Part shown: positions 25,225 through 35,566 of the stretch, one piece after another
Numbering within the stretch: position 1 is the stretch's first letter
Layout: every line of letters starts with the position of its first letter
Assembly (NCBI GenBank): GCA_001871445.1
Contig: MNVD01000020.1
Coordinates: forward strand, 1-43,829
Source of the DNA: Candidatus Magasanikbacteria bacterium CG1_02_41_34
Lineage (GTDB): Bacteria > Patescibacteriota > Patescibacteriia > Magasanikbacterales > UBA922
Direction: 5' to 3'
Length of the DNA stretch: 43,829 nt
Position numbers and translations under genes: made by a program
Notes under the pieces: model-generated
Told to the model about the DNA's origin: nothing
Seen by the model: only the letters and a program-made list of their open reading frames with translations
Databases searched by the model: none

Positions 25225-26771
25225 TATTTCTCAAGCCGTGGAAACAACATATCACCTTTCACAACTTTCGTACCAGGTTTCAATCTGGCCCATGCTGATT
25301 CTATTTCCAATGATTCAAGTGACGCGACATCAATTCCCAGCGACGTCAATATTTTTTCTGCACTTGCTGGGATGATTGGGAGTAATGCGAGTGCAATATG
25401 ACGAAGTCCTTCTGCAAGCTGATATAACAATCCTGAAATATCCTCCCCTACTTTTGCTTTTTCCCAAGGTTTTTGCTGAGTTATATAATAATCCAACTCA
25501 TTTACTAAACGTTTAGATAAACTATGAAGAGCTCCTTCAAAATTGAAATTGTTAAGTTCCATTCCAAATAAATCCCAAAAAGATTCTATTTGTTCAGGAA
25601 ACCAACATTTTTCTTTTTCTGGAATAACACCATCTGCATACTTCTCCACCATCGTCAGTACGCGAGAAGTCAAATTCCCCACCCCATTCGCAAGATGCGC
25701 AGTGTAAAAATCTTCAAAACGTGTTTCTGACCAATCTCCATCATCGTAGCTAGGCAATCCACCGAGGAGAAAGTAGCGAACAGCATCAGTACCGTATTTT
25801 TCAACAACGTCGTATGGCGCGACAACATTCCCAACACTTTTACTCATCTTTTTCCCTTCTGCAGTAATGAATCCGTGAATAAAAATTTGCTTGCTTGGTG
25901 GCAACTGTGCAGACAAAAGCATGGCCTGCCACATCGCTGTCTGCTGTCTCAGATTATCTTTCCCCGCGACTTGTACGCCATTCGGATGTTCAACAGTCCC
26001 CCACAATGTTTCAAACGTCGCGGGCCTGCCCGGCGCAGCTGTAGCGGAGCCGGGCCAGCCGAGTGTTGAAATATAATTCACCAGCGCGTCGAACCATACA
26101 TACATGACTTGTGCTCCGTCCCCAGGCACTGGCACACCCCATGGCATTTTTTCTTTGAGTCGAGAAATAGAAAAATCTTGCAATCCACGCTCGACAAATG
26201 CTTTGATTTCATGTTGCCTGTGCTGTGGCACAATAAACCCTTCTTGTTCATAAAGTTTCAACAATTTTTCTTGATATGCAGAAAATTTGAAAAAATAATT
26301 TTCTTCACTGATCATTTCTATCTCGTATGTTGGATGAATCGGACACTTATCATCTACAAGTTCTGAATCTGTTTTTTCGAGTTCACAGCCGACACAATAT
26401 TTTACCTGATATTCTTTTTTATAAATGTCACCATTTGCTTCACAACGCTTCCAAAATTCTTGTGCAGCAACTTTGTGATGTGGATCGGTCGTACGAGTAA
26501 AATTTGTATAGCTCAAATTGAGTGAATCTTTCAACTTTCCAAATGTTGCAGCATAGCCATCGACATATTCCTGTGTAGGAATACCCTGTTCTTCTGCTTT
26601 TCTGTGAATTTTCAGTCCATGTTCGTCTGTGCCTGTATTGAAAATTACATCATTACCAAGCATACGCTGATACCGAGCAATCGCGTCTGCCTGTACAATC
26701 TCAAGCGCAAAGCCGATGTGTGGGTCGGCATTGACGTATGGGAGGGTGGTTGTGATATAGAAATTTTTCAT
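25224..26771 (-). CDS. metG: Methionyl-tRNA synthetase
   Basis: [17 protein letters not shown] (HIGH-type), [15 protein letters not shown] (KMSKS). Confidence 0.97.
   Translation of the reverse strand: MKNFYITTTLPYVNADPHIGFALEIVQADAIARYQRMLGNDVIFNTGTDEHGLKIHRKAEEQGIPTQEYVDGYAATFGKLKDSLNLSYTNFTRTTDPHHKVAAQEFWKRCEANGDIYKKEYQVKYCVGCELEKTDSELVDDKCPIHPTYEIEMISEENYFFKFSAYQEKLLKLYEQEGFIVPQHRQHEIKAFVERGLQDFSISRLKEKMPWGVPVPGDGAQVMYVWFDALVNYISTLGWPGSATAAPGRPATFETLWGTVEHPNGVQVAGKDNLRQQTAMWQAMLLSAQLPPSKQIFIHGFITAEGKKMSKSVGNVVAPYDVVEKYGTDAVRYFLLGGLPSYDDGDWSETRFEDFYTAHLANGVGNLTSRVLTMVEKYADGVIPEKEKCWFPEQIESFWDLFGMELNNFNFEGALHSLSKRLVNELDYYITQQKPWEKAKVGEDISGLLYQLAEGLRHIALALLPIIPASAEKILTSLGIDVASLESLEIESAWARLKPGTKVVKGDMLFPRLEK
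26028..26055. repeat. GC-rich palindromic element in-frame within metG
   Basis: GCCCGGC-GCAGCTGTAGCGGA-GCCGGGC, encodes [12 protein letters not shown]. Confidence 0.6.
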
Positions 26772-26783
26772 AACAAGATTGAT

Positions 26784-27467
26784 TTATATTGCGGTATCTT
26801 CCGTTTTATCTCTTTGAACAATAGCTTCTTTTGATGAATCAGGAAGTTGCCCATAAAAACTACTAATCTCTTTTGGTTCAGTAATCATTTTTTCCGCTAT
26901 AAAATTTATCAGGTCAAACAATTTTAAAACCAATTCACGATTCTCCTCAAGATTTATCTGACCAGGATGTACAGCATTATTTCCTGTAATTCTTAAAATA
27001 TCTAAAGATTGCTGAATTTGAGAATTCAATCCTTTTTTAACCAAACTTTTAATGTCATCATTGATATCTTTTCCTTTTTCACCTAATTGCTTACAAAGCT
27101 TTTGAAGCGCCAATCGTAAAAGTGCTGCGGATGATCTTACTGATTCCTCCAAAACGGCAGCAGCTTCAAAATAGTCACTCTGTATATCATCAGACAAATC
27201 TTCATTTGGCAAGGGAACATTCATCTTTTTAGGATAAATAATTGATTTACTTAACCAAATTACTTTTTCAGAGCAATGTTCACATTTTGATATAGTCCAT
27301 TCTGGACGCAAATTCTCACTAAAGGAAACGGTAGGATCTATTGAACTATTGCCCCAAATCTCTCGAGCCTGTATATGTGACCAAAATTGTTTAGCGAAAA
27401 CACCACAATGAGGACAATGATATTTTTTTTCTGCATGTTTAGGTGGGTAAAATATTTCTTTTCTCAT
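26784..27467 (-). CDS. DUF4145-domain protein with N-terminal zinc-ribbon-like CPHC/CEHC
   Basis: CPHC...CEHC; AAAVLEESVRSSAALLRLALQKLCKQLGEKGKDINDDIKSLVKKGL...LRITGNNAVHPG. Confidence 0.75.
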   Translation of the reverse strand: MRKEIFYPPKHAEKKYHCPHCGVFAKQFWSHIQAREIWGNSSIDPTVSFSENLRPEWTISKCEHCSEKVIWLSKSIIYPKKMNVPLPNEDLSDDIQSDYFEAAAVLEESVRSSAALLRLALQKLCKQLGEKGKDINDDIKSLVKKGLNSQIQQSLDILRITGNNAVHPGQINLEENRELVLKLFDLINFIAEKMITEPKEISSFYGQLPDSSKEAIVQRDKTEDTAI

Positions 27468-27485
27468 ATAAAAAATATAGTTCTG

Positions 27486-28151
27486 TTATCTACTTCCACG
27501 AACAACGACCACGAACTCACCTTTCTCCGACATCTCCATCTTCGAAACCTCCTCAATACTTCCACGATACACAGTTTCAAACTTCTTCGTCAACTCTCGG
27601 CAAATCACCACTTCCTTATCCCCTTCTAACACTTTGCCCAATTGCCCAATGGCTTTCAAAATTCGATGATTGGATTCATACAATGCCACAGTATACTTTG
27701 CCTCTGCAACTTCCCGAAAAAATGTCTCTCGCCCTTTCTTGTGTGGAGGAAAGCCCATGAAAATGAACTTGTCAGTTGGAAATCCTGAGATAGAAAGTGC
27801 TGCGATAACGGCTGAAGGACCTGGAATAGGAACAGTAGAGACGTCAGGCATCTGTGTGTGAATGTCTGCAATGAGTTTATTCCCAGGATCTGAAATACCC
27901 GGCGTCCCTGCATCTGTAACAAGCGCCAGATGTTTTCCGTCTGCTAATAATGAGAGTATCTCACTGATTTTTTTTTCATCACTGTGCTGATGATAACTCA
28001 TCGTCGGCGTCGTGATCTCGTAATATGAAAGCAATTTCTTTGTCACTCGTGTATCTTCGCACAAAATAATATCCGCAGATTTGAGTATCTCAAGAGCGCG
28101 GAGGGTGATATCCCCGAGATTTCCAATGGGTGTTGCAACGATTGATAGCAT
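27486..28151 (-). CDS. rsmI: 16S rRNA (cytidine(1402)-2'-O)-methyltransferase
   Basis: MLSIVATPIGNLGDITLRALE, LCEDTRVTKKLLSYY, VTDAGTPGISDPG, PIPGPSAVIAALSISG. Confidence 0.95.
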   Translation of the reverse strand: MLSIVATPIGNLGDITLRALEILKSADIILCEDTRVTKKLLSYYEITTPTMSYHQHSDEKKISEILSLLADGKHLALVTDAGTPGISDPGNKLIADIHTQMPDVSTVPIPGPSAVIAALSISGFPTDKFIFMGFPPHKKGRETFFREVAEAKYTVALYESNHRILKAIGQLGKVLEGDKEVVICRELTKKFETVYRGSIEEVSKMEMSEKGEFVVVVRGSR

Positions 28152-28172
28152 AATATAAAGCCTGTCATTTCG

Positions 28173-28227
28173 ACCGAAGGGAGAAATCTTTCCTATATCT
28201 AGCCTTCGAAGAATTGCTCCCTTCGGT
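28173..28227. repeat. Palindromic intergenic element
   Basis: ACCGAAGGGAG ... CTCCCTTCGGT perfect 11-bp arms. Confidence 0.7.
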
Positions 28228-28332
28228 TCACATAACAAAATAGCAAATCAAAAGTAACCTTATTCTAGCGAAAAACTATTGTTTTGGCAAACTGTTCCTT
28301 TCCTCATATTATCTATGCTATACTCACTATCT

Positions 28333-30633
28333 ATGAATCATATATCAAAACGTATTTTCTCTTTTGTGATCGTCCTTGGCATGGTACTCCCGCAACCAGC
28401 CTTTTTGGCGACCACAGCAGATTTCAACCCAAACTTTCTCCTTTCTGACGAAGAATTGCAAGCATGGAATATCATGTCTCGCACAGATATCCAGGCATTT
28501 CTCGACGAACGAGGGAGTTTTCTCTCGACACTTCGTACAGAAGATAAAAATGGCATCAATAAACTCGCTGCAGATATTATTTATGGCGCAGCCGTAGACA
28601 ATAAAATAAATCCAAAATATATACTCGTCAAACTTCAGAAAGAACAAAGTTTGATCACAGAAAAAAGCCCAACGCAAAAACAACTCGATGGCGCAACAGG
28701 CTATGGTATCAGCGATGGTTGTGGTTGGGATTGCCAGACATACAAAGACAATCAAGGATTTGGGAAACAAGTCGATGCAGCTGCCGGCATCATGCGCTGG
28801 TATTATGACAATGTTTCATCTCAAAGTTGGATCAAACGTCCACCTCTCAGCTATACCATAGATGGTGAATTTATTACCCCATCAACACTTGCAACAGGAT
28901 TTCTCTATACATATACACCACATCTGCAAGGAAACAAAAATTTCTGGACGCTCTGGCAATCTTGGTTTGATCAAGTTTATCCAGATGGCACTCTTTTGAA
29001 ATCTGCAAATGATGCGACAGTTTACCTCCTTCAAAACGGAAAAAGACGTCCATTTGCAAGCATGACTGCATTGGCAACGAGATATGATTTGAGACGTATC
29101 GTCACCGTACCCAGCTCTGAGCTTACTCGATACGACATCGGCTCGAGTATTAGCTTGCCAAACTATTCTATTGTAAAAACAACAGGTGGTGGCTATTACC
29201 TCCTTGATTATGATGCAAAACGCCCATTTGCATCCAGCGATACAGTAGGGAAACTTGGATACAATCCTGACGAAATTCTTGACGTAAGTGAGCAAGATCT
29301 TAGTGTATATATTCTCGGCTCAACGATTACAGCCAACACTACGAATCCACTCGGAGAACTTGTTCAAATAAAAGAAAATAGCGCGCTGTACTATCTAAAA
29401 GATAATGAATATCATCTCATCTACGACAAAGCAATTATAAAAGAAAACTTTCCCAATTTGACATTGCAAACCGTATCAATTGACAAACTGAAATCATACG
29501 TCCCAGGTCAACCGGTCAAAATAAAAGATGGAGCACTCGTACTTGTTGAGGGAGATAATAGAGTATATGCCATAGAAAATGGCAAAAAGCGACATATAGC
29601 TTCTGAAGATGTTTTCAATGGCCTTGGCTATGACTGGAAAAATATTGTCACCATCAATGAATTTACTGGGATTCTTCATGAAACGGCTGAGCCTATTTAC
29701 CTACGAAGTGATATCATCACACAGCCAGTTACCGCAACCCCTTCCACAAATAAGCCCACTGTACCCCCTACAACAGCAAGTCAAGAAAGCACGACCACAC
29801 AAACGACAGACATTGCAGATCTCATGATCACAACCCCAAAAGACCATTGGACTTTTGTCGGTAAAACAATGGACTCTCCTGTCGATGCATATCTTATTGC
29901 AGATTATGCTAGTGGAGAAATTTTCGCTGGTAAAAATATTGATACAGTGAGACCCACAGCATCACTCGCAAAAGTTATGACGACCTATATGTTGATAAAA
30001 GAAGGACTCAATCTAAACGGATCCGTGACATTCAACAGTGCCACACAAAAAACACCACCAGAATTCCATAGATACAGAATCATTGATGGTGAACGTGTCA
30101 AAAACAGCGACCTTCTGAGTGCTGTCCTCATCTCATCAATGAACACGCCCGTCCGGATGCTCGTCTCCAGTGTGACAAATGACGAAGCAGGATTTGTATC
30201 AAAAATGAATGCACAATTGCGAGACTGGGGACTAACAAAAACATCTCTCAAAGATGTCTACGGCGGCGCAGTAGAGAATGACACCACAGCACGAGAATAT
30301 CTGACGATCTTTACGAAAGCCACAGCAAATGGTACGGTAAAGCAGTACATGGGGACAGCGACATATGCCTACGATGAGCTCCTTGACCTCGATGGACTCC
30401 CCCACCATTTTGATGATCATACGAATGATCTCATGAAGGACAAAACACTGTCATTCACTATCGTCGCCAGCAAAACAGGATATATTTATGAATCTGGCGA
30501 TAACCTCGCTATGTTGGTCTCACGAAAATCTGATGGAAAGCAATTTGTTATCATTAGCCTAGGAAATCCAGAAAGCGCAAATAAATTTGCCGCCCCAAAA
30601 GTTCTTACTGAATGGGCGATGAAAACCTTCTAA
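28333..30633 (+). CDS. Secreted multidomain cell-wall enzyme: putative lysozyme-like N-domain, surface repeats, C-terminal D-Ala-D-Ala carboxypeptidase
   Basis: N-term INPKYILVKLQKEQSLITEKSPTQKQLDGATGYG; middle repeats (LLQNGKRRPFASMTALATRYDL...); C-term SxxK (SLAK), SxN (SMN), KTG (SKTGYI). Confidence 0.8.
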   Translation: MNHISKRIFSFVIVLGMVLPQPAFLATTADFNPNFLLSDEELQAWNIMSRTDIQAFLDERGSFLSTLRTEDKNGINKLAADIIYGAAVDNKINPKYILVKLQKEQSLITEKSPTQKQLDGATGYGISDGCGWDCQTYKDNQGFGKQVDAAAGIMRWYYDNVSSQSWIKRPPLSYTIDGEFITPSTLATGFLYTYTPHLQGNKNFWTLWQSWFDQVYPDGTLLKSANDATVYLLQNGKRRPFASMTALATRYDLRRIVTVPSSELTRYDIGSSISLPNYSIVKTTGGGYYLLDYDAKRPFASSDTVGKLGYNPDEILDVSEQDLSVYILGSTITANTTNPLGELVQIKENSALYYLKDNEYHLIYDKAIIKENFPNLTLQTVSIDKLKSYVPGQPVKIKDGALVLVEGDNRVYAIENGKKRHIASEDVFNGLGYDWKNIVTINEFTGILHETAEPIYLRSDIITQPVTATPSTNKPTVPPTTASQESTTTQTTDIADLMITTPKDHWTFVGKTMDSPVDAYLIADYASGEIFAGKNIDTVRPTASLAKVMTTYMLIKEGLNLNGSVTFNSATQKTPPEFHRYRIIDGERVKNSDLLSAVLISSMNTPVRMLVSSVTNDEAGFVSKMNAQLRDWGLTKTSLKDVYGGAVENDTTAREYLTIFTKATANGTVKQYMGTATYAYDELLDLDGLPHHFDDHTNDLMKDKTLSFTIVASKTGYIYESGDNLAMLVSRKSDGKQFVIISLGNPESANKFAAPKVLTEWAMKTF

Positions 30634-30637
30634 CACT

Positions 30638-31432
30638 ATGTCTCTCGTATTTGCCGGAATTGTACCCCATCCAGTCATCCTCCTTCCTACTGTTGGAAAA
30701 GATGCTATTTTTAAACTTGATGCAACAAGAATTGCACTCGAAAAACTGGAACAAGAGCTTTATCTTGCAAAACCACATCGCATCATTATAATTACCCCTC
30801 ATGAAGGTGTATTTGAAGATGCCTTTGTGGTAAATGCGCATACAGAGCTTGAGTCTCGATTTGAAAAGTTTGGTGACATGACAACGGAACACATCTGGAA
30901 AGGTACACCAGATCTTGCTGCAAAAATCCAACACAAAGCAAACGAACAAAAGCTGCCCACAAGACTTGTCAGTAATGAATACCTCGGTCATGGCGCATCT
31001 ATTCCACTGGTCTATCTGACCAACCATATGAAAGATGTCACTATTTTGCCAATTGGCTACAGCAAACTTGATTCAAAGACACATGTCGCCTTTGGCGAAC
31101 TTATCAAAGAAGTCATCATGGAATCCGACAAACGCATTGCAGTCATAGCATCAGGAGACATGGCACATACACTGACAAAAAATTCTCCAGCAGGATTTCA
31201 TAAAGATGGCGAATGGTTTGATACAGAAATAAGAAAGTTTCTTTCAATCGAAGACAGATACGGCATAGAAACGCTCGATCCTAAAAAAGTTTCTCATGCC
31301 GATGAATGCCTGTACCGTTCCCTCCTTATCATGTGTGGCGTACTTTCAAATATGCATTGTTCTTTTGAAGAATATGTCTATGAAGCACCTTTTGGTGTTG
31401 GCTATCTCACTGGACAGTTTCATGTAAGTTAG
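30638..31432 (+). CDS. AmmeMemoRadiSam protein B / class III extradiol dioxygenase (LigB-like)
   Basis: FAGIVPHPVILLPTVGK, ITPHEGVF, YLGHGASIPLVYL, IASGDMAHTL. Confidence 0.85.
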   Translation: MSLVFAGIVPHPVILLPTVGKDAIFKLDATRIALEKLEQELYLAKPHRIIIITPHEGVFEDAFVVNAHTELESRFEKFGDMTTEHIWKGTPDLAAKIQHKANEQKLPTRLVSNEYLGHGASIPLVYLTNHMKDVTILPIGYSKLDSKTHVAFGELIKEVIMESDKRIAVIASGDMAHTLTKNSPAGFHKDGEWFDTEIRKFLSIEDRYGIETLDPKKVSHADECLYRSLLIMCGVLSNMHCSFEEYVYEAPFGVGYLTGQFHVS

Positions 31433-31448
31433 TAACTATGATTAGCCC

Positions 31449-33326
31449 ATGATCGCCGAAATCATTCCAATCAAACGCCTGCCACGCCGATTCTCACATT
31501 TTGATTATACTGTTCCAGAAGATATCAAAGAAAGAATTACACCCGGGCAGCTGGTAAAGATACCGCTTAAATCGTCCGAAATATTCGGGCTTGTTTTATC
31601 ATTGAGAGAAAAACGTGCGTCTGATACGAGCGCACTCAAAGAAGTAATTGACATTATCCATGAAACACGAATAGTATCAACCGCACATCTCGAACAATTG
31701 AAAGTACTCTCCGAATGGTACGGGGTCTCATATGGAACACTGACAAAAATGATGCTGTTGCCACTGCAAAAAAGAAAATTAAAAACAATTACGTTGGGAG
31801 GCATACTCACACCAGTAAGTAATCTGGTACACAAGCCGACATTCTCCCACTATGTAAATGAAAAAGAGCACAAAGACATGCTTACTAGCCAACTTGAGTA
31901 CTTGAATACAAAAGAACAAATTGCCATAATTGTTCCCGAAATACAATACATCGACACTATTCTTTCGTATCTCAACGAATACGAAGAAAATATCGTTGTC
32001 TGGCATAGCGGACTGTCTACCAAAGAACAATTTGAACGGTGGCTACAGATACGCAATGGAGAAAAACATATTATCCTAGGTACACGTGGAGCACTTTTGC
32101 TACCATATTTCAATCTGAAAAAAATTGTCATCGATTACGAACACAAAGACAATCATAAACACTGGGATCAAGCTCCAAGATTTCATGTAAAAGATGTTGC
32201 TGAATTACTTCGAACGAGGCACGGTGTAGACATACATATGATGAGTTTCTCTCCGAGTTTGGAATCATATTTTCATATACACAAACATCAATATGCATCC
32301 GAAACAGTAGACATCACTCCTTTCTTAGATTGCCACATTGTCAATATAAGCGACGAACGAAGGGGAAGAAATTTTTCCCCTATTTCTGAAAAACTCGAAC
32401 AGCAATTACTCGCCCTGCAGGGAGATGCATTTCTCTATCTCAATCGCCTTGGCCTTGCCACGTATATTGGCTGCAATAGCTGTGGCTGGCGTGCGACATG
32501 CCCAAGCTGCAAACTTCCACAAATCCTGCATGAAAAAAATAAGCAACTCACCTGCCATTATTGCAAAACAGCAGCGTCACTTCCTACGATATGTCCGAAG
32601 TGTAAAGAAACCATTGTCACAATATCAGGTGTAGGTACAGAAACGGTAGAAAAATTACTGATCGATTTCGTAAAAGAACACAATCTTCCGCATCAAGTGA
32701 TTCGCGTAGATAGCGAAACAAATTCCCAAACTGCCCAGGTACTTAATTTCCCTATTATCCTCATTGGAACTGACACAGCATTTCCATACATAAATTGGCA
32801 AAAGACTGATCTCGTCGCCTTCCTTGACATAGACATGCAACTTTCGCTGCCAGAATTTCGAGCTCAAGAATCGCTTTGGCATTTGTTGCGAGAAGTACAC
32901 TATCACAAAAGAGCAGACGCACAGTTTTTCATCCAAACACGTGAACCAACACATATATTATTCAAATCACTTGAAGAACCAGATCGATTCTACCGTACAG
33001 ATCTCAATCATAGGATGAAACTCGGCTACCCACCATACAAATATTTGGTAAAATATTTTTATGGCCATGCGAATTTTCTCGAAGCAAAAAAAGTAATGGA
33101 AACAAGTGTCGTCGTACTCAAAAAACGATTGAGAGAACAACACAAAGATATAGAGCTTACCGATAGCTTTGATATGCACCCACGATATTATCGCGGACGA
33201 CATTGGTTTGCGGTCATGGCACGTCTCTCTCCTGAATTGTGGGAGGAAGATCTCGTCTGGCTCAATGCCCACATTCCAGACACCTGGAAAATTGACCCAA
33301 ATCCCATTTCTATTTTGTCACCATAA
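31449..33326 (+). CDS. priA: PriA-like primosomal protein N' (degenerate helicase motifs)
   Basis: N-terminal 3'BD-like; Zn cluster CNSCGWRATCPSCK...CHYCK...CPKC; GVGTETVEKLL; IVIDYEHKDNHKHWDQAPRFHVKDVAELL. Confidence 0.88.
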   Translation: MIAEIIPIKRLPRRFSHFDYTVPEDIKERITPGQLVKIPLKSSEIFGLVLSLREKRASDTSALKEVIDIIHETRIVSTAHLEQLKVLSEWYGVSYGTLTKMMLLPLQKRKLKTITLGGILTPVSNLVHKPTFSHYVNEKEHKDMLTSQLEYLNTKEQIAIIVPEIQYIDTILSYLNEYEENIVVWHSGLSTKEQFERWLQIRNGEKHIILGTRGALLLPYFNLKKIVIDYEHKDNHKHWDQAPRFHVKDVAELLRTRHGVDIHMMSFSPSLESYFHIHKHQYASETVDITPFLDCHIVNISDERRGRNFSPISEKLEQQLLALQGDAFLYLNRLGLATYIGCNSCGWRATCPSCKLPQILHEKNKQLTCHYCKTAASLPTICPKCKETIVTISGVGTETVEKLLIDFVKEHNLPHQVIRVDSETNSQTAQVLNFPIILIGTDTAFPYINWQKTDLVAFLDIDMQLSLPEFRAQESLWHLLREVHYHKRADAQFFIQTREPTHILFKSLEEPDRFYRTDLNHRMKLGYPPYKYLVKYFYGHANFLEAKKVMETSVVVLKKRLREQHKDIELTDSFDMHPRYYRGRHWFAVMARLSPELWEEDLVWLNAHIPDTWKIDPNPISILSP

Positions 33327-33339
33327 GAGGATGATGCAT

Positions 33340-33768
33340 ATGAAAGTAACGCATGTATATACCACAAGCCACACAACAAACGCTCCATATCCGATGTTTG
33401 ATTCTCCCGTCTCTGCGGGATTTCCTTCGCCTGCTGATGATTATATCGAGCAAGATATAGATCTTCATGACTATCTAGTAAAGAATCCGCCAGCGACGTT
33501 TCTAGTGCGTGCAGAGGGAGACTCTATGGAAGGAGCAGGTATTTTTTCAGGAGACATATTAATTGTAGACAAATCTCTGTCACCGCTGCATGGCAATGTG
33601 GTGATTGCCGTAGTTGATGGAGATCTCACAGTAAAACGATTGCACAAAACAACAAAAGGCATTATCCTCGTCCCAGAAAATGACAGATACTCCCCTCTCC
33701 ATATTTCCAATGAAGAAGAACTCACTATCTGGGGGGTTGTAACGAATGTCATTCATTCATTGAAGTAA
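33340..33768 (+). CDS. umuD: DNA polymerase V subunit UmuD (S24 autoprotease)
   Basis: SPVSAGFPSPADDYIEQDIDLHDYLVKNP, VRAEGDSMEGAGIFSGDILIVD, VIAVVDGDLTVKRL. Confidence 0.92.
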   Translation: MKVTHVYTTSHTTNAPYPMFDSPVSAGFPSPADDYIEQDIDLHDYLVKNPPATFLVRAEGDSMEGAGIFSGDILIVDKSLSPLHGNVVIAVVDGDLTVKRLHKTTKGIILVPENDRYSPLHISNEEELTIWGVVTNVIHSLK

Positions 33769-33773
33769 AAATT

Positions 33774-33822
33774 TGTTAATTGTTAATTGTTAATTGTTAA
33801 TTGTTAGTTGTTAGTTGTTAAT
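33774..33822. repeat. Seven-copy heptanucleotide array between umuD and umuC
   Basis: TGTTAAT x4, TGTTAGT x2, TGTTAAT; ends 4 bp before the umuC ATG. Confidence 0.97.
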
Positions 33823-33826
33823 TGCC

Positions 33827-35077
33827 ATGTACGCTCTTGTCGACTGTAACAATTTCTTTGTATCCTGCGAGCGCGTGGTCAATCCAAAGCTTGAAGGAAA
33901 ACCAGTCGTTATATTGTCAAACAATGATGGCTGTATTGTGGCACGATCAAATGAAGTAAAAAAACTGAGTGTTCCGATGGGAGCACCGTATTTCAAATGG
34001 AAAGAATATTTACAACGCCACAACGTCCGTGTATTTTCTTCCAACTATCTTCTCTACGGCGATATGTCTGGTCGCGTGATGGAAACACTAGAAACATGTC
34101 TCCCAAATATTTCTATCTATTCCATAGATGAAGCCTTTGCCGATGTGTCAGGCGTAAAAGATATCCAATCACTCGTAGAAGAAACAAAACAAATAGTCAC
34201 ACAGTGGACTGGTATTCCCGTCTCAATCGGTGTCGGCCCAACAAAAACTCTTGCAAAGGCAGCAAACGAACTCGCAAAAAAACATGCAGAACATAATGGC
34301 ATCTTAATTTTTGAAACAGCCGAAGCAGCAGTCCCCTATTTTTCAAACATTCCCGTGCAAGATCTCTGGGGTGTAGGGAGAGCCTTTGGAGAAAAGCTCC
34401 CACGCCTTGGCATTCATACTACAGAGGATCTCTTGAAAAAAAATGATGTATGGATAAAAAAAGAGCTTGGCACACCAGGGCTCTCACTCGTGCATGAATT
34501 GCGTGGAATTGAAAGCACATCCCTAGATCATCATAGTGATATGAGAAAATCTGTCATTCGCAGTCGTTCCTTTGGGACACGAATAACAGAAAAAAAAGAT
34601 ATTATCGATGCGCTCACCTACTTTGCCGACCGCGCAGCAAAAATGCTTCGTGACGAAGACCTCCGTACACATGTCATCCGTCCATTTTTCATGACATCTC
34701 AATTTTCTCCAGAGAGATATTATGCATCAAAAACAATTGCACTTGATGAAGCCACAAATGATAGCCGGATGTTGATACAACATGCAATTGATGTCGTAGA
34801 AAAAACATTCAAACCAGGATTTCACTATGCAAAAGCAGGTATTGTCTGCACCGATATCGTTGACGATGCACATTATCAAAAAAGTTTATTTTCAAGTGAA
34901 CGAATTGAAGATACCGCCGTTATGAACGCATACGACGCTATCAAACAAAAATATGGGCCATACAGTATCAATATCGGCAGAACGAGTGAAGATAAAAACT
35001 GGCACATGAAACGAAACCTTCTCAGTACTCCCGAACGAAAAAATATATCGAGTGTGCCGACGGCGTTGTGCAAATAA
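33827..35077 (+). CDS. umuC: Y-family DNA polymerase V catalytic subunit UmuC
   Basis: MYALVDCNNFFVSCERVVNPKLEGKPVVILSNNDGCIVARSNE; YSIDEAFADV. Confidence 0.95.
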   Translation: MYALVDCNNFFVSCERVVNPKLEGKPVVILSNNDGCIVARSNEVKKLSVPMGAPYFKWKEYLQRHNVRVFSSNYLLYGDMSGRVMETLETCLPNISIYSIDEAFADVSGVKDIQSLVEETKQIVTQWTGIPVSIGVGPTKTLAKAANELAKKHAEHNGILIFETAEAAVPYFSNIPVQDLWGVGRAFGEKLPRLGIHTTEDLLKKNDVWIKKELGTPGLSLVHELRGIESTSLDHHSDMRKSVIRSRSFGTRITEKKDIIDALTYFADRAAKMLRDEDLRTHVIRPFFMTSQFSPERYYASKTIALDEATNDSRMLIQHAIDVVEKTFKPGFHYAKAGIVCTDIVDDAHYQKSLFSSERIEDTAVMNAYDAIKQKYGPYSINIGRTSEDKNWHMKRNLLSTPERKNISSVPTALCK

Positions 35078-35086
35078 AAAAGAAAG

Positions 35087-35117
35087 ACCCCGGGACGCGC
35101 GAACGCGTACCCGGGGT
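35087..35117. terminator. GC-rich hairpin between umuC and convergent ORF
   Basis: ACCCCGGG-A-CGCG-CGAA-CGCG-TA-CCCGGGGT; U-rich on the minus side. Confidence 0.75.
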
Positions 35118-35128
35118 GGTGTCAGTTC

Positions 35129-35566
35129 CTACCGACGATTGGCATCATGACCAGCACGCAAGATGTCCTGATCGGTGGTCACCTTGCTATGGGGTTGTAG
35201 ACGACGGAGAAGAGAGGTGTAGAGACCACTTCGCACGGAAGAAGTCTTTAGCAACTCACCAATGCTGACATGCCACTCCATATCGATGCCGAGAAACGCA
35301 CGGTGGTCAGCCCCACGAATCCAGACTCGAATCGGAACGCGCTGAATACCCGTGTAGGATCCCTCACCCTGAAACTCGTGTGTGTTGCCACCCACATTTC
35401 TCAGCAGATTGAAGAATCGACACGGGATGCAATCGTAGCCGAGATCAATCGTCAAATGGACTTCCAGTCCACAGTCGATGGAACCCTGACAAGCTTCGAT
35501 CACATACACACTCGGGGTTCTCCAGATGCCGGAGACTGCCCAAGGGCTACCTGGTTTCTGACGCAT
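35129..35566 (-). CDS. 145-aa hypothetical protein, GC-rich orphan cassette
   Basis: GGAGGAATCC-ATG strong SD; MRQKPGSPWAVSGIWRTPSVYVIEACQGS... Confidence 0.7.
   Translation of the reverse strand: MRQKPGSPWAVSGIWRTPSVYVIEACQGSIDCGLEVHLTIDLGYDCIPCRFFNLLRNVGGNTHEFQGEGSYTGIQRVPIRVWIRGADHRAFLGIDMEWHVSIGELLKTSSVRSGLYTSLLRRLQPHSKVTTDQDILRAGHDANRR

Noticed and set aside
26784-27467. DUF4145 protein as part of an anti-phage system
   Set aside because: DUF4145 occurs in restriction-like contexts, but here it sits alone between metG and rsmI with no nuclease, methylase or helicase neighbor.
33774-33822. CRISPR-like array
   Set aside because: Contiguous 7-bp repeats without spacers and no cas genes in the window.
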